64,000 nucleotides of DNA from Pigoraptor vietnamica (Eukaryota; Opisthokonta; Filasterea). Below, piece after piece: positions 8,553 to 17,201 of this stretch. Below the pieces are notes generated by a model. That model saw nothing but the letters and a program-made list of their open reading frames with translations, was not told the DNA's origin and made no database searches. The stretch lies in NCBI GenBank assembly GCA_943704525.1, contig CALSCQ010001046.1, positions 30,446-94,445 on the forward strand, written 5' to 3'. The position numbers and the translations under genes were made by a program. The stretch's first letter is position 1. Each line of letters starts with the position of its first letter.

Positions 8553-9816
8553 CATCACCGAGCTGGAACGCCTTGAGAATGGCGAGTTCCCAACACCCAA
8601 CAACGGTCACGAGGCTGATTTCGTCCGGCTCATTGGCAAGACGGCGGAAGTTGCCGGCCTGACCTCTCTGGCCCCAATGACAGTCTGGTACGCGACGTGC
8701 TGTGCCCTCCGACGACCCACCTTGATTACAAAGCAGTTCCCACACTGCGCTGCCGATCTCGCGAAGGACTTCCCGGCGTTCGACCCGTCTGATACTTCGA
8801 GTGTTCTGGAGCTCGTCCGCGGAAAGTGCCAGCTGGCCCCCGTGCGCATGTACGCGATTCCCGACGAGGCGTCGCTCGATTACACCTGCGTGGTTACGCT
8901 GAATGACACTTCGGCAACGGGCGGCTTCAAGATTCGTGCCCACACCAGCTTGACGGGCCAGCAGTGCACGCCCAACTTTGTGATTTCCGCCGACGGACAC
9001 GCCCAGTACCTGGCCAATGCCAATATCTACTGCCCCGTCTGCTACAAGTCGATCACGTGCGACGATTTTCAGCAGGTGGGGCCCAAGATCGTGGATGATA
9101 CGGCAGTCTTCTCAGTCGGAGCGTGGGATCCATTCGGGCCGGCGGCAAAACGCCCGAAGCAGTCGAAGCCAACGGCAGCAGCGCCTCCGAATGGCAAGCG
9201 CACTGTGATCTTCCTCAAAGGGGTTGTCGGCGCGGGCAAGACCACGTTCGCCAAGAAAGTCGAAGAGCTGGTGACGGCATCGGGGGGGCACTGCATCGTG
9301 GAAGGCCCGGACAAGTACTGCAAGGCGGGCCAGTCGATAACGAGTGCAGTGGAGTCAGTGAAGCGGAGTCTGTCTGCAATCAACGCCATCAACAATGACA
9401 AGGTCGTTGTCATCATTGACACGTGTGGAGAGCGCACATGCGTAAGCAACACGTTCGGGCACGACTTCTCCAACGGGTGGAAGATTGTCCACTACCAGCC
9501 GTGCTTCAACAAGTCGGACGCTGCAGGCTACCTGGCATGGTCGTTGTGCAATGTTCTTAGGCGCGGGCCGTCCGGCGCAGACACGCAGTACTATCTCAAC
9601 CCGGTGAACGCTGGAGTGAAGACGTGCGTGGACGTCCACCTCAAGAAGGCAAAGGCCCTCTTGGGAAAGAAGACTGCGCCGGTGACCACCAAGTCTTCGG
9701 CGGAAGACATTCTGGCAGATCTTGCAGAAGCAGCGGCAAAGTACCAGGAGTACGTGGACGCGAATCATTCAGCTGGGGCGATCGAGCGGTTCGCGGCTCA
9801 GCACGGGCTTATGTGA
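8368..9816 (+). CDS. P-loop ATPase/kinase-like protein, C-terminal part of the frameshifted gene
   Basis: A Walker A motif GVVGAGKT (285-292 in this frame) follows a strand (RTVIFLK), and VVVIIDTCGE is a Walker B-like strand. A CPVC pair (NIYCPVCYKS) lies just before, perhaps half of a zinc site. This architecture (VWA, middle region, P-loop) suggests an NTP-driven protein, possibly a nucleotide or polynucleotide kinase fold, but the substrate is unknown. Read with 7014-8365 as one gene. No repeat follows its TGA at 9816. Confidence 0.6.
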   Translation: MRQFARAVVAKQFGVDAMSDAAIYVVLGLALKIALASVDEDLTADYRNLATVMLKKKRLNTDITELERLENGEFPTPNNGHEADFVRLIGKTAEVAGLTSLAPMTVWYATCCALRRPTLITKQFPHCAADLAKDFPAFDPSDTSSVLELVRGKCQLAPVRMYAIPDEASLDYTCVVTLNDTSATGGFKIRAHTSLTGQQCTPNFVISADGHAQYLANANIYCPVCYKSITCDDFQQVGPKIVDDTAVFSVGAWDPFGPAAKRPKQSKPTAAAPPNGKRTVIFLKGVVGAGKTTFAKKVEELVTASGGHCIVEGPDKYCKAGQSITSAVESVKRSLSAINAINNDKVVVIIDTCGERTCVSNTFGHDFSNGWKIVHYQPCFNKSDAAGYLAWSLCNVLRRGPSGADTQYYLNPVNAGVKTCVDVHLKKAKALLGKKTAPVTTKSSAEDILADLAEAAAKYQEYVDANHSAGAIERFAAQHGLM

Positions 9817-9885
9817 GCCGAGCACTGCCAGCATCATCGGCAGTAAATTACCGTCTGGTAGAGCAGTAAAATATATTGCCCCGCC

Positions 9886-10308
9886 AGTTGGGTGTCGCCG
9901 CTGTGAGTTCATAGAGAGGCGACTTCGGCACTCCGGCGAACAGACCTGATTTACTTGTATGTGTTTTAATTCGACTCGCTGCCGCTGGAAATTCAGCAGT
10001 TACGCTTTGGCGCACACTCGCGCGCTCTAAGAACGTCGACAGTTGGGTGTCGCCACTGTGAGTTCATAGCGAGGCGACTTCGGCACTCTGGCCGGCGAAC
10101 ACGGACCTGATTTACAGTACTTGTATGTGTTTTAATTCGACTCGCTGCCGTCATCCGGGCTTGTGCCTCGATGAGGGTGCATGTTACTTTGCACTTCCTT
10201 TGGCATCAATGGAAAAAAATTTTCCGGCACACAAATTATTCACTTTTGGCTTATTTTGGAAATTCAGCAGTTACGCTTCGGCGCGCGCACACTCGCGCGC
10301 TCTAAGAA
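9886..10308. repeat. Direct duplication with a 106-bp insertion in one copy
   Basis: Copy A (9886-10033) and copy B (10041-10308) start AGTTGGGTGTCGCC and end with CGCGCTCTAAGAA. They match almost throughout, but copy B carries an extra segment at about 10152-10257, next to CTCGCTGCCG. This accounts for the intergenic stretch 9817-10332, in which I see no gene. Confidence 0.8.
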
Positions 10309-10356
10309 AAAAAAATACTACTGTAATATAGCATGCACGCACAAGCCAGTGAAAAA

Positions 10357-11009
10357 ATGGCCGGTGCTCAGCAGAGTATTCCAGCTAGCGCCAGTCAGGG
10401 AGGGCCAGTGCCGTTTTCGACACTGAGTCACGGGCACATCAGCCTTCAGCGGCTTCTCAATGAGAACAACTGGTTGAAGCAACAGCTTCAAGCGCGCGAC
10501 GCTCAAGTTGCGCAAACAGAGGCGACGCTTCTTCAACGGAATTGGCAGCTTCGCCAGCGTGACGAGCGGCTTCGTCAGCGTGACGAGCAGCTTCGCCAGC
10601 GTGATGAGCAGCTTCGTCAGCGTGACGAGCAGATTCAAGATCTTGACGAGCGACTAGCTTTGAGTGAAAGGCGAGGAAGAGCCCTCGAAGTTGAACGGCA
10701 GCGACTCGAGCAGGATAATAACTTCTTGATGCTGGCAGGAAGGTTTGTGTTATACTAGCTCAAGTTTACGACCTCAGTCTCTCTATCTGATTTGGAATTT
10801 GTTCTATCAGTAGGTTTCAACTTCAAGTCAATCCCTACAATCCAGCAGACTTGGCACGAGCGGCTTACGTGCAGGGCGAAATGCTCGATGTCTATTCGGA
10901 AACTGTCCCAACATCGCGATCGGTTTTGCCATTTATTATTGTTTTTCCCAACACCGACGGTCGCATTCACCTGCGCGTTTATTACCGTTTCTTATTATTA
11001 ACGATGTAA
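10357..11009 (+). CDS. Coiled-coil protein with one 71-nt intron
   Basis: Exon 1 runs from ATG 10357 (10333 also possible) to 10742; the intron 10743-10813 begins GTTTGT and ends CAGTAG; exon 2 is 10814-11009 (TAA). Without splicing the frame stops at once (RFVLY). With splicing it continues into 65 well-formed residues (VNPYNPADLARAAY...) ending in FLLLTM. Exon 1 encodes a coiled coil whose heptad LRQRDEQ is repeated about four times by a 21-bp DNA repeat. It is the only intron I can support in a viral-like block. The C-terminal domain (FIIVFPNTDGRIHLRVYYR) is not recognised. Confidence 0.65.
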
Positions 11010-11326
11010 CCCAACCTTCGCTGTTTGCAACCGGTCCTGTCTAACCCGTTTGAGGGTGCAGAGGGCGATGGTGTAGGGCGTGAGAAGGAGCCATTATTGA
11101 AGCGATCAGGTTGTTGGTTTCGGAAGATCGTCTTGCTCGTGGGTGGCGGGTATTAGGTGTTCAGGTGCAGCCAATCACGGATGGATTATGCGCATCTCGC
11201 GTTTTTAGTTTCTGTCGTTTTCTTGCTATGAACGTATGCGGCACATGACCACGCTCTAAAAGCATCTGCCGATATCACAAAACTGAATCCGAGCGTGCAA
11301 GAGACTCGTAGTTCGTAGCAAAACAC
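11010..11326. other. Intergenic, nothing recognised
   Basis: About 320 bp without a supported gene, repeat core or promoter-like box. Confidence 0.4.
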
Positions 11327-11345
11327 GAAGGGAAAAATTGAACTG
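11327..11345 (+). promoter_or_regulatory. A-rich box with exact AAAATTGA
   Basis: GAAGGGAAAAATTGAACTG contains the exact mimivirus-type early promoter core. It lies about 60 bp upstream of ATG 11404. Confidence 0.55.
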
Positions 11346-11403
11346 TCGCCTGGCCAACTAGACCTGTAAATTGGGAGCAACAGGGGACGACCGTCGTGCA
11401 AAA

Positions 11404-11661
11404 ATGATTAATTATGCGACAGGAATGCCGATCGGCACAGCCGTTCTTGGCACTCACGCCGTTATAGGGGCCCGGGCAATGGGTGGACCCGTTTACGTGA
11501 TGCAGCCTGCCTACAACATCCCACCCGGTGTGGTTGTGCAGCGACGCCAACGGCCGGCAACCGCTGTTGTACCCGTTTGTGTGATGCAGCCTGCCTACCA
11601 CATCCCACCCGGTGTGGTTGTGCAGCGACGTGCTCAGCCGCCGGGGATTTATTGGCGGTGA
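11404..11661 (+). CDS. Small protein with two internal repeats, 85 aa
   Basis: Start chosen at ATG 11404, downstream of the AAAATTGA box; an in-frame 11371 start is longer but lacks spacing. Two copies of PV(Y/C)VMQPAY(N/H)IPPGVV with VQRR fill the protein, encoded by near-identical DNA and joined by a short spacer (RQRPATAVV). Pro/Val-rich. No family recognised. Confidence 0.5.
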   Translation: MINYATGMPIGTAVLGTHAVIGARAMGGPVYVMQPAYNIPPGVVVQRRQRPATAVVPVCVMQPAYHIPPGVVVQRRAQPPGIYWR

Positions 11662-11699
11662 TCGATCTCTGCGTTTTTTTACTTTCACACTACATAGAA

Positions 11700-12035
11700 A
11701 TGGATCCCGCAATCGACGTACTTGCTTATTTTTATGACTTCGTTCAGAGTACGAACACAAAAGATCTAATCGTCATTGATTACGGCGACAGTGCCTTGAC
11801 TTTCAGCGAACTGTACCGGAACTCTATTGGTCGGATCGTGCTGGAAACAGTCTTCAACGCGCGGCCAAGCAACGAAGAGTTGAAGACGTTCCTAATCAGC
11901 ATGGTCGCGTACTTTAATGGCTGGGCGGATCGCGACGGCACCGAGTGCCTCGGACCTGTGCTCATAACAGCAAAGCCATTAGAAAGTGCTGGAATCAAGG
12001 TGATTGCAGAGTGCGCTTGCTCGAGCTTTCTATAG
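11700..12035 (+). CDS. Hypothetical acidic protein, 111 aa
   Basis: ATG 11700 (MDPAIDVLAYFYDF) gives a compact, acidic, probably globular protein. The longer upstream extension overlaps the preceding gene in another frame and is not credible. The stop TAG at 12033 merges with a degraded repeat (TAGAGCATGAGG), the usual 3'-end arrangement. Confidence 0.5.
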   Translation: MDPAIDVLAYFYDFVQSTNTKDLIVIDYGDSALTFSELYRNSIGRIVLETVFNARPSNEELKTFLISMVAYFNGWADRDGTECLGPVLITAKPLESAGIKVIAECACSSFL

Positions 12036-12180
12036 AGCATGAGGCCTGCAGGGATCCGCCACTCACCTGTGTCACGGCGTGAGTCGCATTTTATGGACAT
12101 CTTACGCCAAGCCCGTATTGGAGCACGTTCGGAGAATGGTCTCAACCCACAAAATCGCGACAAGTCCATTACGCTTGCTT
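12033..12180. repeat. Degraded MITE-like element
   Basis: TAGAGCATGAGG, then GCAGGGATCCGCCACTCACC, and later an A/T-rich right side ending near GCTTGAGC. Clearly related to the family but heavily mutated. Confidence 0.45.
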
Positions 12181-12197
12181 GAGCTTACCTTTGCATA

Positions 12198-12210
12198 GGA
12201 AAAATTGACA
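12198..12210 (+). promoter_or_regulatory. A-rich box with AAAATTGA
   Basis: AGGAAAAATTGAC lies 23-47 bp upstream of the candidate starts at 12231 and 12255. Confidence 0.55.
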
Positions 12211-12230
12211 ATGAAGATATAACAAGCTAG

Positions 12231-12662
12231 ATGCGGAGCGTCCCTCCCAAAAGGATGGCGTCTTCAACGCAGCAGCTGTCGGAAATTGTCATAACGGATA
12301 AGTTCGCGGCGTTAACATGCGGCCGGACGGGCTATTGCAAGGGGTTGGCAAGCGGCGCGCCTCCCAAGAGCTACTTGGGCCCGCAGTTCATTGAGCGCTG
12401 GACGCGCATTGAGTCGTTTTTGGCGCGAGTTCGTCACGAGGCAGCGGCGTTTCTCGCCCCCGGTCTCGTCATGGTGCGCGGGGAGCCCAGGATGGTCGCG
12501 ATGCTCCGTGACGACATGGAAAACGAAGACAAGGCCAAGACTAACCACACCTCTAATCACACCTTCGTATTTGAGGAGGGGTCGGACGAGGATGAGGAGG
12601 ACGACGAAGACACGGACTCGGAACCGGGATTCGTCGATTACGACTGCATGGATGACGATTGA
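12231..12662 (+). CDS. Hypothetical protein with acidic C-terminus, 143 aa
   Basis: ATG 12231, or ATG 12255 (MASSTQQLSEIV), follows an AAAATTGA box. The N-terminal part looks globular (PKSYLGPQFIERWTRIESFL); the last 40 residues are almost all Asp/Glu (EEGSDEDEEDDEDTDSEP), typical of nuclear or chaperone-like acidic tails. No family recognised and no repeat at the 3' end. Confidence 0.5.
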   Translation: MRSVPPKRMASSTQQLSEIVITDKFAALTCGRTGYCKGLASGAPPKSYLGPQFIERWTRIESFLARVRHEAAAFLAPGLVMVRGEPRMVAMLRDDMENEDKAKTNHTSNHTFVFEEGSDEDEEDDEDTDSEPGFVDYDCMDDD

Positions 12663-12789
12663 CGGCGATGGCGAGGCGGAGGGCCAAATGTAGAACTGAG
12701 CCGGTTCAGGTTGCCGTCGCCTTGTAATTGATCCAACAATGTGTTGGGAAACACAGTTGAAACACAACCTAGCATGTGTGTGACCCAAG

Positions 12790-13107
12790 ATGGACATCGA
12801 TGCGACGAAGCACCGGCCGTCGAGAGTGGGGCTTCTCAATTTGCCTCCCGAGTTGATTCTGAGTCACGTTGCGCCGTGCTCGCAGTTATCGATTTCAGCT
12901 GCAACCACGCGCAATTACCTCGACGATGCTGCATTCCGCGAGCGAGTGGACTCTTGGATTCCGGCCGAAAACCTCGTGTTGCATCCATATGATGAGCTCG
13001 CACTGTGGACAATGTATAAGGAAGCACGCGCGCTCTTTGAACAGGCGCTCAATGACGAGAGCACGACTTGCAACAGGCGCATACTTTCATGCAAGGACTT
13101 TCGCTGA
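12790..13107 (+). CDS. F-box-like protein, 105 aa
   Basis: Residues 14-50 read like an F-box: LLNLPPELILSHVAPCSQLS followed by an ISAATTRNY helix. F-box domains bind Skp1 and recruit targets to SCF ubiquitin ligases. No substrate-binding repeats follow; the rest is a short helical tail. The TGA (13105-13107) is part of TGAGCG, the start of a degenerate 3' repeat. Large amoeba viruses commonly encode F-box proteins. Function is inferred only from the motif. Confidence 0.5.
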   Translation: MDIDATKHRPSRVGLLNLPPELILSHVAPCSQLSISAATTRNYLDDAAFRERVDSWIPAENLVLHPYDELALWTMYKEARALFEQALNDESTTCNRRILSCKDFR

Positions 13108-13192
13108 GCGCGGTACGCCGCTCACCACGGCACGAATTGCGCTTTTTTGTTTTGCTTAGATTAGAGCAAAACAAAAAAAGGTCCATGAACTG

Positions 13193-14134
13193 ATGTCGCG
13201 ATTAAAGCTTTTACGCAATGAAAGCGAGCCAACTCTAGCGCAGCCGGCGCAAGAGCAGCAACAACCACCCGGTGCCCCCATGTTGGAAAGACGCAGAAGC
13301 AAAAAGTCTTTTATTTCAACCGAAGTAATCACATTGACGATCCCAGTGTGCCCATGCACGCACGAGCATGTAGTCACAGACGGGCGGCGGATCGCCAGGC
13401 ACAAGCGGTCGGACGAGTTTGATCGCCTAGTCTATTGGATCAAATCGTTGCACCTGCCGTCCTCATCGTTCTGGTCATCGACCTCGACCCTTTCCGCCTC
13501 CATGACTTCGGGCAGCAGCAGCGGCGGCAGCACAAACAACACGGGCGCCTCCTCATCTGCCAGTTCTAATACTTCCCTCTATTCGATGCATTCCTCCAGT
13601 TCCCTGCAAAAGACGCCAAACGTCAGCTGGACGTCGTTGCCCAAGAAATGGCACCTCTCCGCACGCTTTGACCTTCGTACCACTGGTTCGGATCACTGTC
13701 AATGGGCTGGTGCGATACAGCTGGCGTACGTCTCTCCACGCTTTCCCGTATTCATGCTCGACGAGCAACCAGCAACAATGGAAGACGTCCAAAAAACAAT
13801 CGAAGCCATCTCGAGCTGCATGTTCGCACCCGCATGGATCCTCTTCGCGAACTACGTCATTGCGCTAGTCTGCCCAACTGAGTATTTCAACGAACAAGAC
13901 CTGGCCATGGCTTTAATGCGGGTAAAAATTGCCAATACCACACTCACTGTGGACGAATGTCGTGCTTTCCTCGTGGAAACTGGCGTGTCCCCTTGGGAAA
14001 TCATCGGCGCTTACAGATATTGCAAAAAATACACTCCCGCCTCTCACACAAAGCAGCTTAGGGTAACATTCGCCCACGGCTGCATGTGCTCCCACCATCA
14101 GAAGAGCGTATCCGCCGCTCACCACGGGGTCTAG
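13193..14134 (+). CDS. Hypothetical protein with Ser-rich linker, 313 aa
   Basis: Three parts are visible: a basic N-terminus with a strand-rich segment (ITLTIPVCPCTHEHVV), a low-complexity Ser/Thr/Gly/Asn linker at about 100-135, and a globular C-terminal half (KKWHLSARFDLRTTG to YRYCKKYT). The last residues KSVSAAHHGV come from a repeat core that also provides the stop. No family recognised. Confidence 0.5.
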   Translation: MSRLKLLRNESEPTLAQPAQEQQQPPGAPMLERRRSKKSFISTEVITLTIPVCPCTHEHVVTDGRRIARHKRSDEFDRLVYWIKSLHLPSSSFWSSTSTLSASMTSGSSSGGSTNNTGASSSASSNTSLYSMHSSSSLQKTPNVSWTSLPKKWHLSARFDLRTTGSDHCQWAGAIQLAYVSPRFPVFMLDEQPATMEDVQKTIEAISSCMFAPAWILFANYVIALVCPTEYFNEQDLAMALMRVKIANTTLTVDECRAFLVETGVSPWEIIGAYRYCKKYTPASHTKQLRVTFAHGCMCSHHQKSVSAAHHGV

Positions 14135-14330
14135 GACTGTGTACAAGCTTCTTAGAACACGTTCAGGGATTTACAGAAATGACAAATGAGGTTATTAATC
14201 CTGAACGCATACTGCAAATCCTGCACCTGGACAGGTCGCAATTTTGCACATTTTTTTTGACGTTTGTATGTTTGATACAAACGCCGCGCCAGTAACCATA
14301 ACCCGCCGCACGCTTTTTAATGTTTTCGCC

Positions 14331-14512
14331 CGCCCACACGCCCACACGCCCGCCCGCCCACACGCCCACACGCCCGCCCGCCCACACGCCCACACGCCCA
14401 CACGCCCACACGCCCACACGCCCACACGCCCACACGCCCACACGCCCGCACGCCCGCACGCCCGCACGCACGCACGCCCGCACGCACGCACGCACGCACA
14501 CCCTCCTGCACA
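14331..14512. repeat. GC-rich microsatellite (CACACGCCCG units)
   Basis: Array of CACACGCCC, CGCC and GCACGC units just beyond the 3' end of the membrane-protein gene. Frames through it are repeats of His-Thr-Pro or Val-Gly-Arg and are rejected. Confidence 0.9.
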
Positions 14513-14530
14513 CATTCACACCCAGCCCCT

Positions 14531-15706
14531 TTACGGAGCGGCGGCTGCCGTTGTTCCCGTTGCCTGCTCGCGCTGCCCTAGGCCCCGCCGCCTCTTTATG
14601 TACACCAACGCCGCGCCAACGCACACTGCCGCAAGTCCAAACCCGAGCCCGAAACCAAGCCCATTATGAAGCGCCTTGTTTGACGAGGACTTCGAGTTCG
14701 TGGGAACCGTCGGATCGTCACCTGACTGCTTCACTGGAGTGATCGTCAGCCCAATGTCAGACGTCGTCCAGTACAGCTCAGACGGAGTATTCCGCCGTTC
14801 CACCGCACTGAGCGCCATACTCTCCGCGATTCCTCCCTCCTCCAACTCGACACTGCGACGCTGCAGCGAAGATGCGTTGAACAGCAGGTTGATCACCGAC
14901 TTGACCGTGCAACCCACGCACTCCACATTGGGAACCACGATCCACATGTCGAGATACCCCTTTTGCATGATCATGTCTGACACGTTGTAGATCCTCCCAT
15001 TTTTGTCATTGAGGAGCGCAATGGGGCTGGTCAGCGAAATGACCAGCGAACCGTCAGCCGACCTCACCGCAACGTCCTGCACAGACGCCAGCGAGAGCGA
15101 CTTCGCCAAGTTCGACTGAATGACCTGCCGCAAGCACACCTTGCTTCCACCCACCACGCGCAGGTTCGTCACATCCCCACCCGACAGAAAACACGGGACA
15201 ATGTTCGACGCAATGAACAGGTTCTGCGTCACGTTCACGTCTACCGCATTCGACACATCCAGCACAAACGCCGTCCCCGCAGTCACCTGCAGGCTCCGAA
15301 TGAGCCGCACATTCGCCTGGTACGCGATGGCATTCAGAATGTACGGGACAGTGTCCGTCTGCTTCAGAGAAACCGCCCCGTCAAACACAGCTGACGACGT
15401 CCCGTTCACATCCACACTCTTCGCCGTGAACTTGCAGTCAGTGACCAGCTGTGTCTCGTAAATCTGCACCAGAAACGGATTGTCCGTCACGCCAGAGTAC
15501 CGACAAGTCGTGGTTCCCACACCAATGACAATGTCAACCATCGGCATGTTGACCCTCGTAAAGTTGAACACGACCGAAAACGGCGCTCCCGTGACCGTCA
15601 GCGTAGTCGACGACAGGGGGCTTCCTGCATGCACCACAGTGGCCGCAAGCGCCAACATTATTACGATTGCCGCCTTCATTATTATCGTTCGAGTTAGAGA
15701 GTCCAA
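14531..15706 (-). CDS. Type I membrane protein with signal peptide, about 382-391 aa
   Basis: M10 (15679) starts a textbook signal peptide (MKAAIVIMLALAATVVHAG), so I prefer it to M1 at 15706. An ectodomain of about 310 residues follows, rich in Val, Ser, Thr and NxS/T sites with scattered Cys; repeated strand patterns suggest a beta-rich, perhaps beta-helix-like, fold. Near the C-terminus GLGFGLAAVCVGAALVYI followed by KRRR is a transmembrane helix with a positive stop-transfer, leaving a short Gly/Ala cytoplasmic tail. No family recognised; a surface or virion-envelope protein is a guess. Confidence 0.65.
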   Translation of the reverse strand: MDSLTRTIIMKAAIVIMLALAATVVHAGSPLSSTTLTVTGAPFSVVFNFTRVNMPMVDIVIGVGTTTCRYSGVTDNPFLVQIYETQLVTDCKFTAKSVDVNGTSSAVFDGAVSLKQTDTVPYILNAIAYQANVRLIRSLQVTAGTAFVLDVSNAVDVNVTQNLFIASNIVPCFLSGGDVTNLRVVGGSKVCLRQVIQSNLAKSLSLASVQDVAVRSADGSLVISLTSPIALLNDKNGRIYNVSDMIMQKGYLDMWIVVPNVECVGCTVKSVINLLFNASSLQRRSVELEEGGIAESMALSAVERRNTPSELYWTTSDIGLTITPVKQSGDDPTVPTNSKSSSNKALHNGLGFGLGFGLAAVCVGAALVYIKRRRGLGQREQATGTTAAAAP

Positions 15707-15735
15707 CTTATCCCTTCACGAATGCATCCTCCTTA

Positions 15736-16221
15736 GAGCGTGTCCCGCTTTGCGGCCCGTAGGGATCCGCCGCTCACCACGGTGTCCGCGCTCTTCGAGT
15801 GCGTTCAGAGATTGGTCTTATTAAACTCATGAAATCGCGGACAAGTCTATTTTTACGGACATGCTCTTGGAGCGTGTCCCGCTTTGCGGCCCGCAGGGAT
15901 CCGCCGCTCGCCACGGTGTCCCGGCTACGCCGGCCCGTAGGGATCCGCGCTCTTCGAGCGCGTTCAGAGATCGGTCTCATTAAACTTATGAAATCGCGGA
16001 CAAGTCTATTTTTACGGACATGCTCTTGGAGCGTGTCCCGCTTTGCGGCCCGCAGGGATCCGCCGCTCGCCACGGTGTCCGCGCTCGTTCAGATCCAACA
16101 ACTCGCAGATCCCTTCTGGCCAGCCGGGACACCGTGGTGAGTTGTCCGCGATTTTGGGGGTTTGGTGGGACCATCCTTGGTGAGCGGCGGATCCCTGCAG
16201 GCCGCAAAGCGGGACACGCTC
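15736..16221. repeat. Three adjacent MITE-like copies
   Basis: Copies at 15736-15866, 15870-16025 and 16029-16221, each separated by TTG. All start GAGCGTGTCCCGCTTTGCGG. The third ends with the full inverted terminus (GCCGCAAAGCGGGACACGCTC without its last base spans 16202-16221), showing that the intact terminal inverted repeat is about 45 bp and includes the CCGCCGCTC-CACGG core. The first copy is preceded by TTA. Confidence 0.8.
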
Positions 16222-16224
16222 GTG

Positions 16225-16239
16225 CCAAAAAACTGAATG
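16225..16239 (+). promoter_or_regulatory. A-rich early-promoter-like box
   Basis: CCAAAAAACTGAATG, about 105 bp upstream of ATG 16343. Confidence 0.4.
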
Positions 16240-16311
16240 ACCTCAGTTGCCCGACATTAAGAAAGCCTCTGTGCCGTGATGGCGGTGTCAGTCCACTGAA
16301 CGGCAACAGTC

Positions 16312-16336
16312 CCGCGGTGGCGCGGCGGCCCGTGCC
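16312..16336 (+). repeat. 5' bracket motif, single copy
   Basis: CCGCGGTGGCGCGGCGG followed by CCCGTGCC, ending 6 bp before ATG 16343. One base differs from the copies at 928-1030. Confidence 0.75.
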
Positions 16337-16342
16337 TATAGA

Positions 16343-17002
16343 ATGGATCGGTTTACACAACTCAGCGGCTTTATGCTGCCCGACAGTGTGCCTAATGTTG
16401 TTGAAATTAAGCACAATAATACCGAAGTGACAATGCGATTTGACAAGCCCCTTTGCGTCAGATTTGAAAACCTGATGATCTGGGTCAAGAATGGGTTCAT
16501 AAATGCCTGTCCGTTCGAAGAGGAGGAAAAACGTCACATGGCTGCCCTCAGACAAAACTTTATCGCAGCAATGTGCGCACATCCAGACGTTGAAAGCTGT
16601 GCGCGGGATTATCACAAGATTTACACCTCGTCAATTCAACCGTTGATCAAACGCATGAATGAAGTCTCAAATGAGTGTCTGTTCTTGAACAACGGCACCA
16701 TCATCTGCACGCCCGTGGCCAACAAAACGACATTCTTCACGTTTGACTCAACTGGACTACACGGTCAGTATATATTGCCATCCGTGTACTCGCGCCCTCA
16801 AATCGAACACTTTCAAGACCCGGATGAGCTTCCTGGAAGGTTTCCAAAGAGAACTTCTGCAATTATGTTTGCAACCGTCGAAACATGCAATCTTGTCGAG
16901 GGAAAGTTTGTCGCCGATTTCGTGATCGACGCGATCATGAGCGTTCCTCTGAGCGTTCCTCTGAGCGTTCCGCCGCTCACCACGGGTACGTCTTGTTGCT
17001 GA
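16343..17002 (+). CDS. Hypothetical protein in a repeat-bracketed cassette, 219 aa
   Basis: ATG 16343 follows the 5' bracket by 6 bp. The first about 205 residues look like an ordinary globular protein (MDRFTQLSGFMLPDSV; FENLMIWVKNGF; KTTFFTFDSTGLHGQ). The tail SVPLSVPLSVPPLTTG is encoded by three tandem 3' repeat starts (GAGCGTTCCTCT) and one full core, and the frame ends in a neighbouring 19-bp tandem array. The native C-terminus was therefore probably replaced or extended. No family recognised. Confidence 0.5.
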   Translation: MDRFTQLSGFMLPDSVPNVVEIKHNNTEVTMRFDKPLCVRFENLMIWVKNGFINACPFEEEEKRHMAALRQNFIAAMCAHPDVESCARDYHKIYTSSIQPLIKRMNEVSNECLFLNNGTIICTPVANKTTFFTFDSTGLHGQYILPSVYSRPQIEHFQDPDELPGRFPKRTSAIMFATVETCNLVEGKFVADFVIDAIMSVPLSVPLSVPPLTTGTSCC

Positions 17003-17119
17003 CGGTACGTCTCGTTGCTGACGGTGCATCTCGTTGCTGACGGTGCGTCTTGTTGCTGACGGTGCGTCTTGTTGCTGACGGTGCGTCTCGTTGCTGACGG
17101 TGCGTCTCGATTGCTGACG
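16985..17119. repeat. 19-bp tandem repeat, about seven copies
   Basis: Unit GGTGCGTCTTGTTGCTGAC with small variations (GGTACG, CTCGTT). It begins inside the last codons of the preceding gene. Confidence 0.85.
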
Positions 17120-17201
17120 ATTCATCAAAACAGCAAACTGTTATTTTTTAATACCCCGGCGCTCTCGAAGAGAGCGCCACCGTGGTGAGCGGCGGATACG
17201 C

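Noticed and set aside
14163-14742. Several overlapping 100-150 codon frames on both strands
   Set aside because: Products of the CACACGCCC microsatellite.
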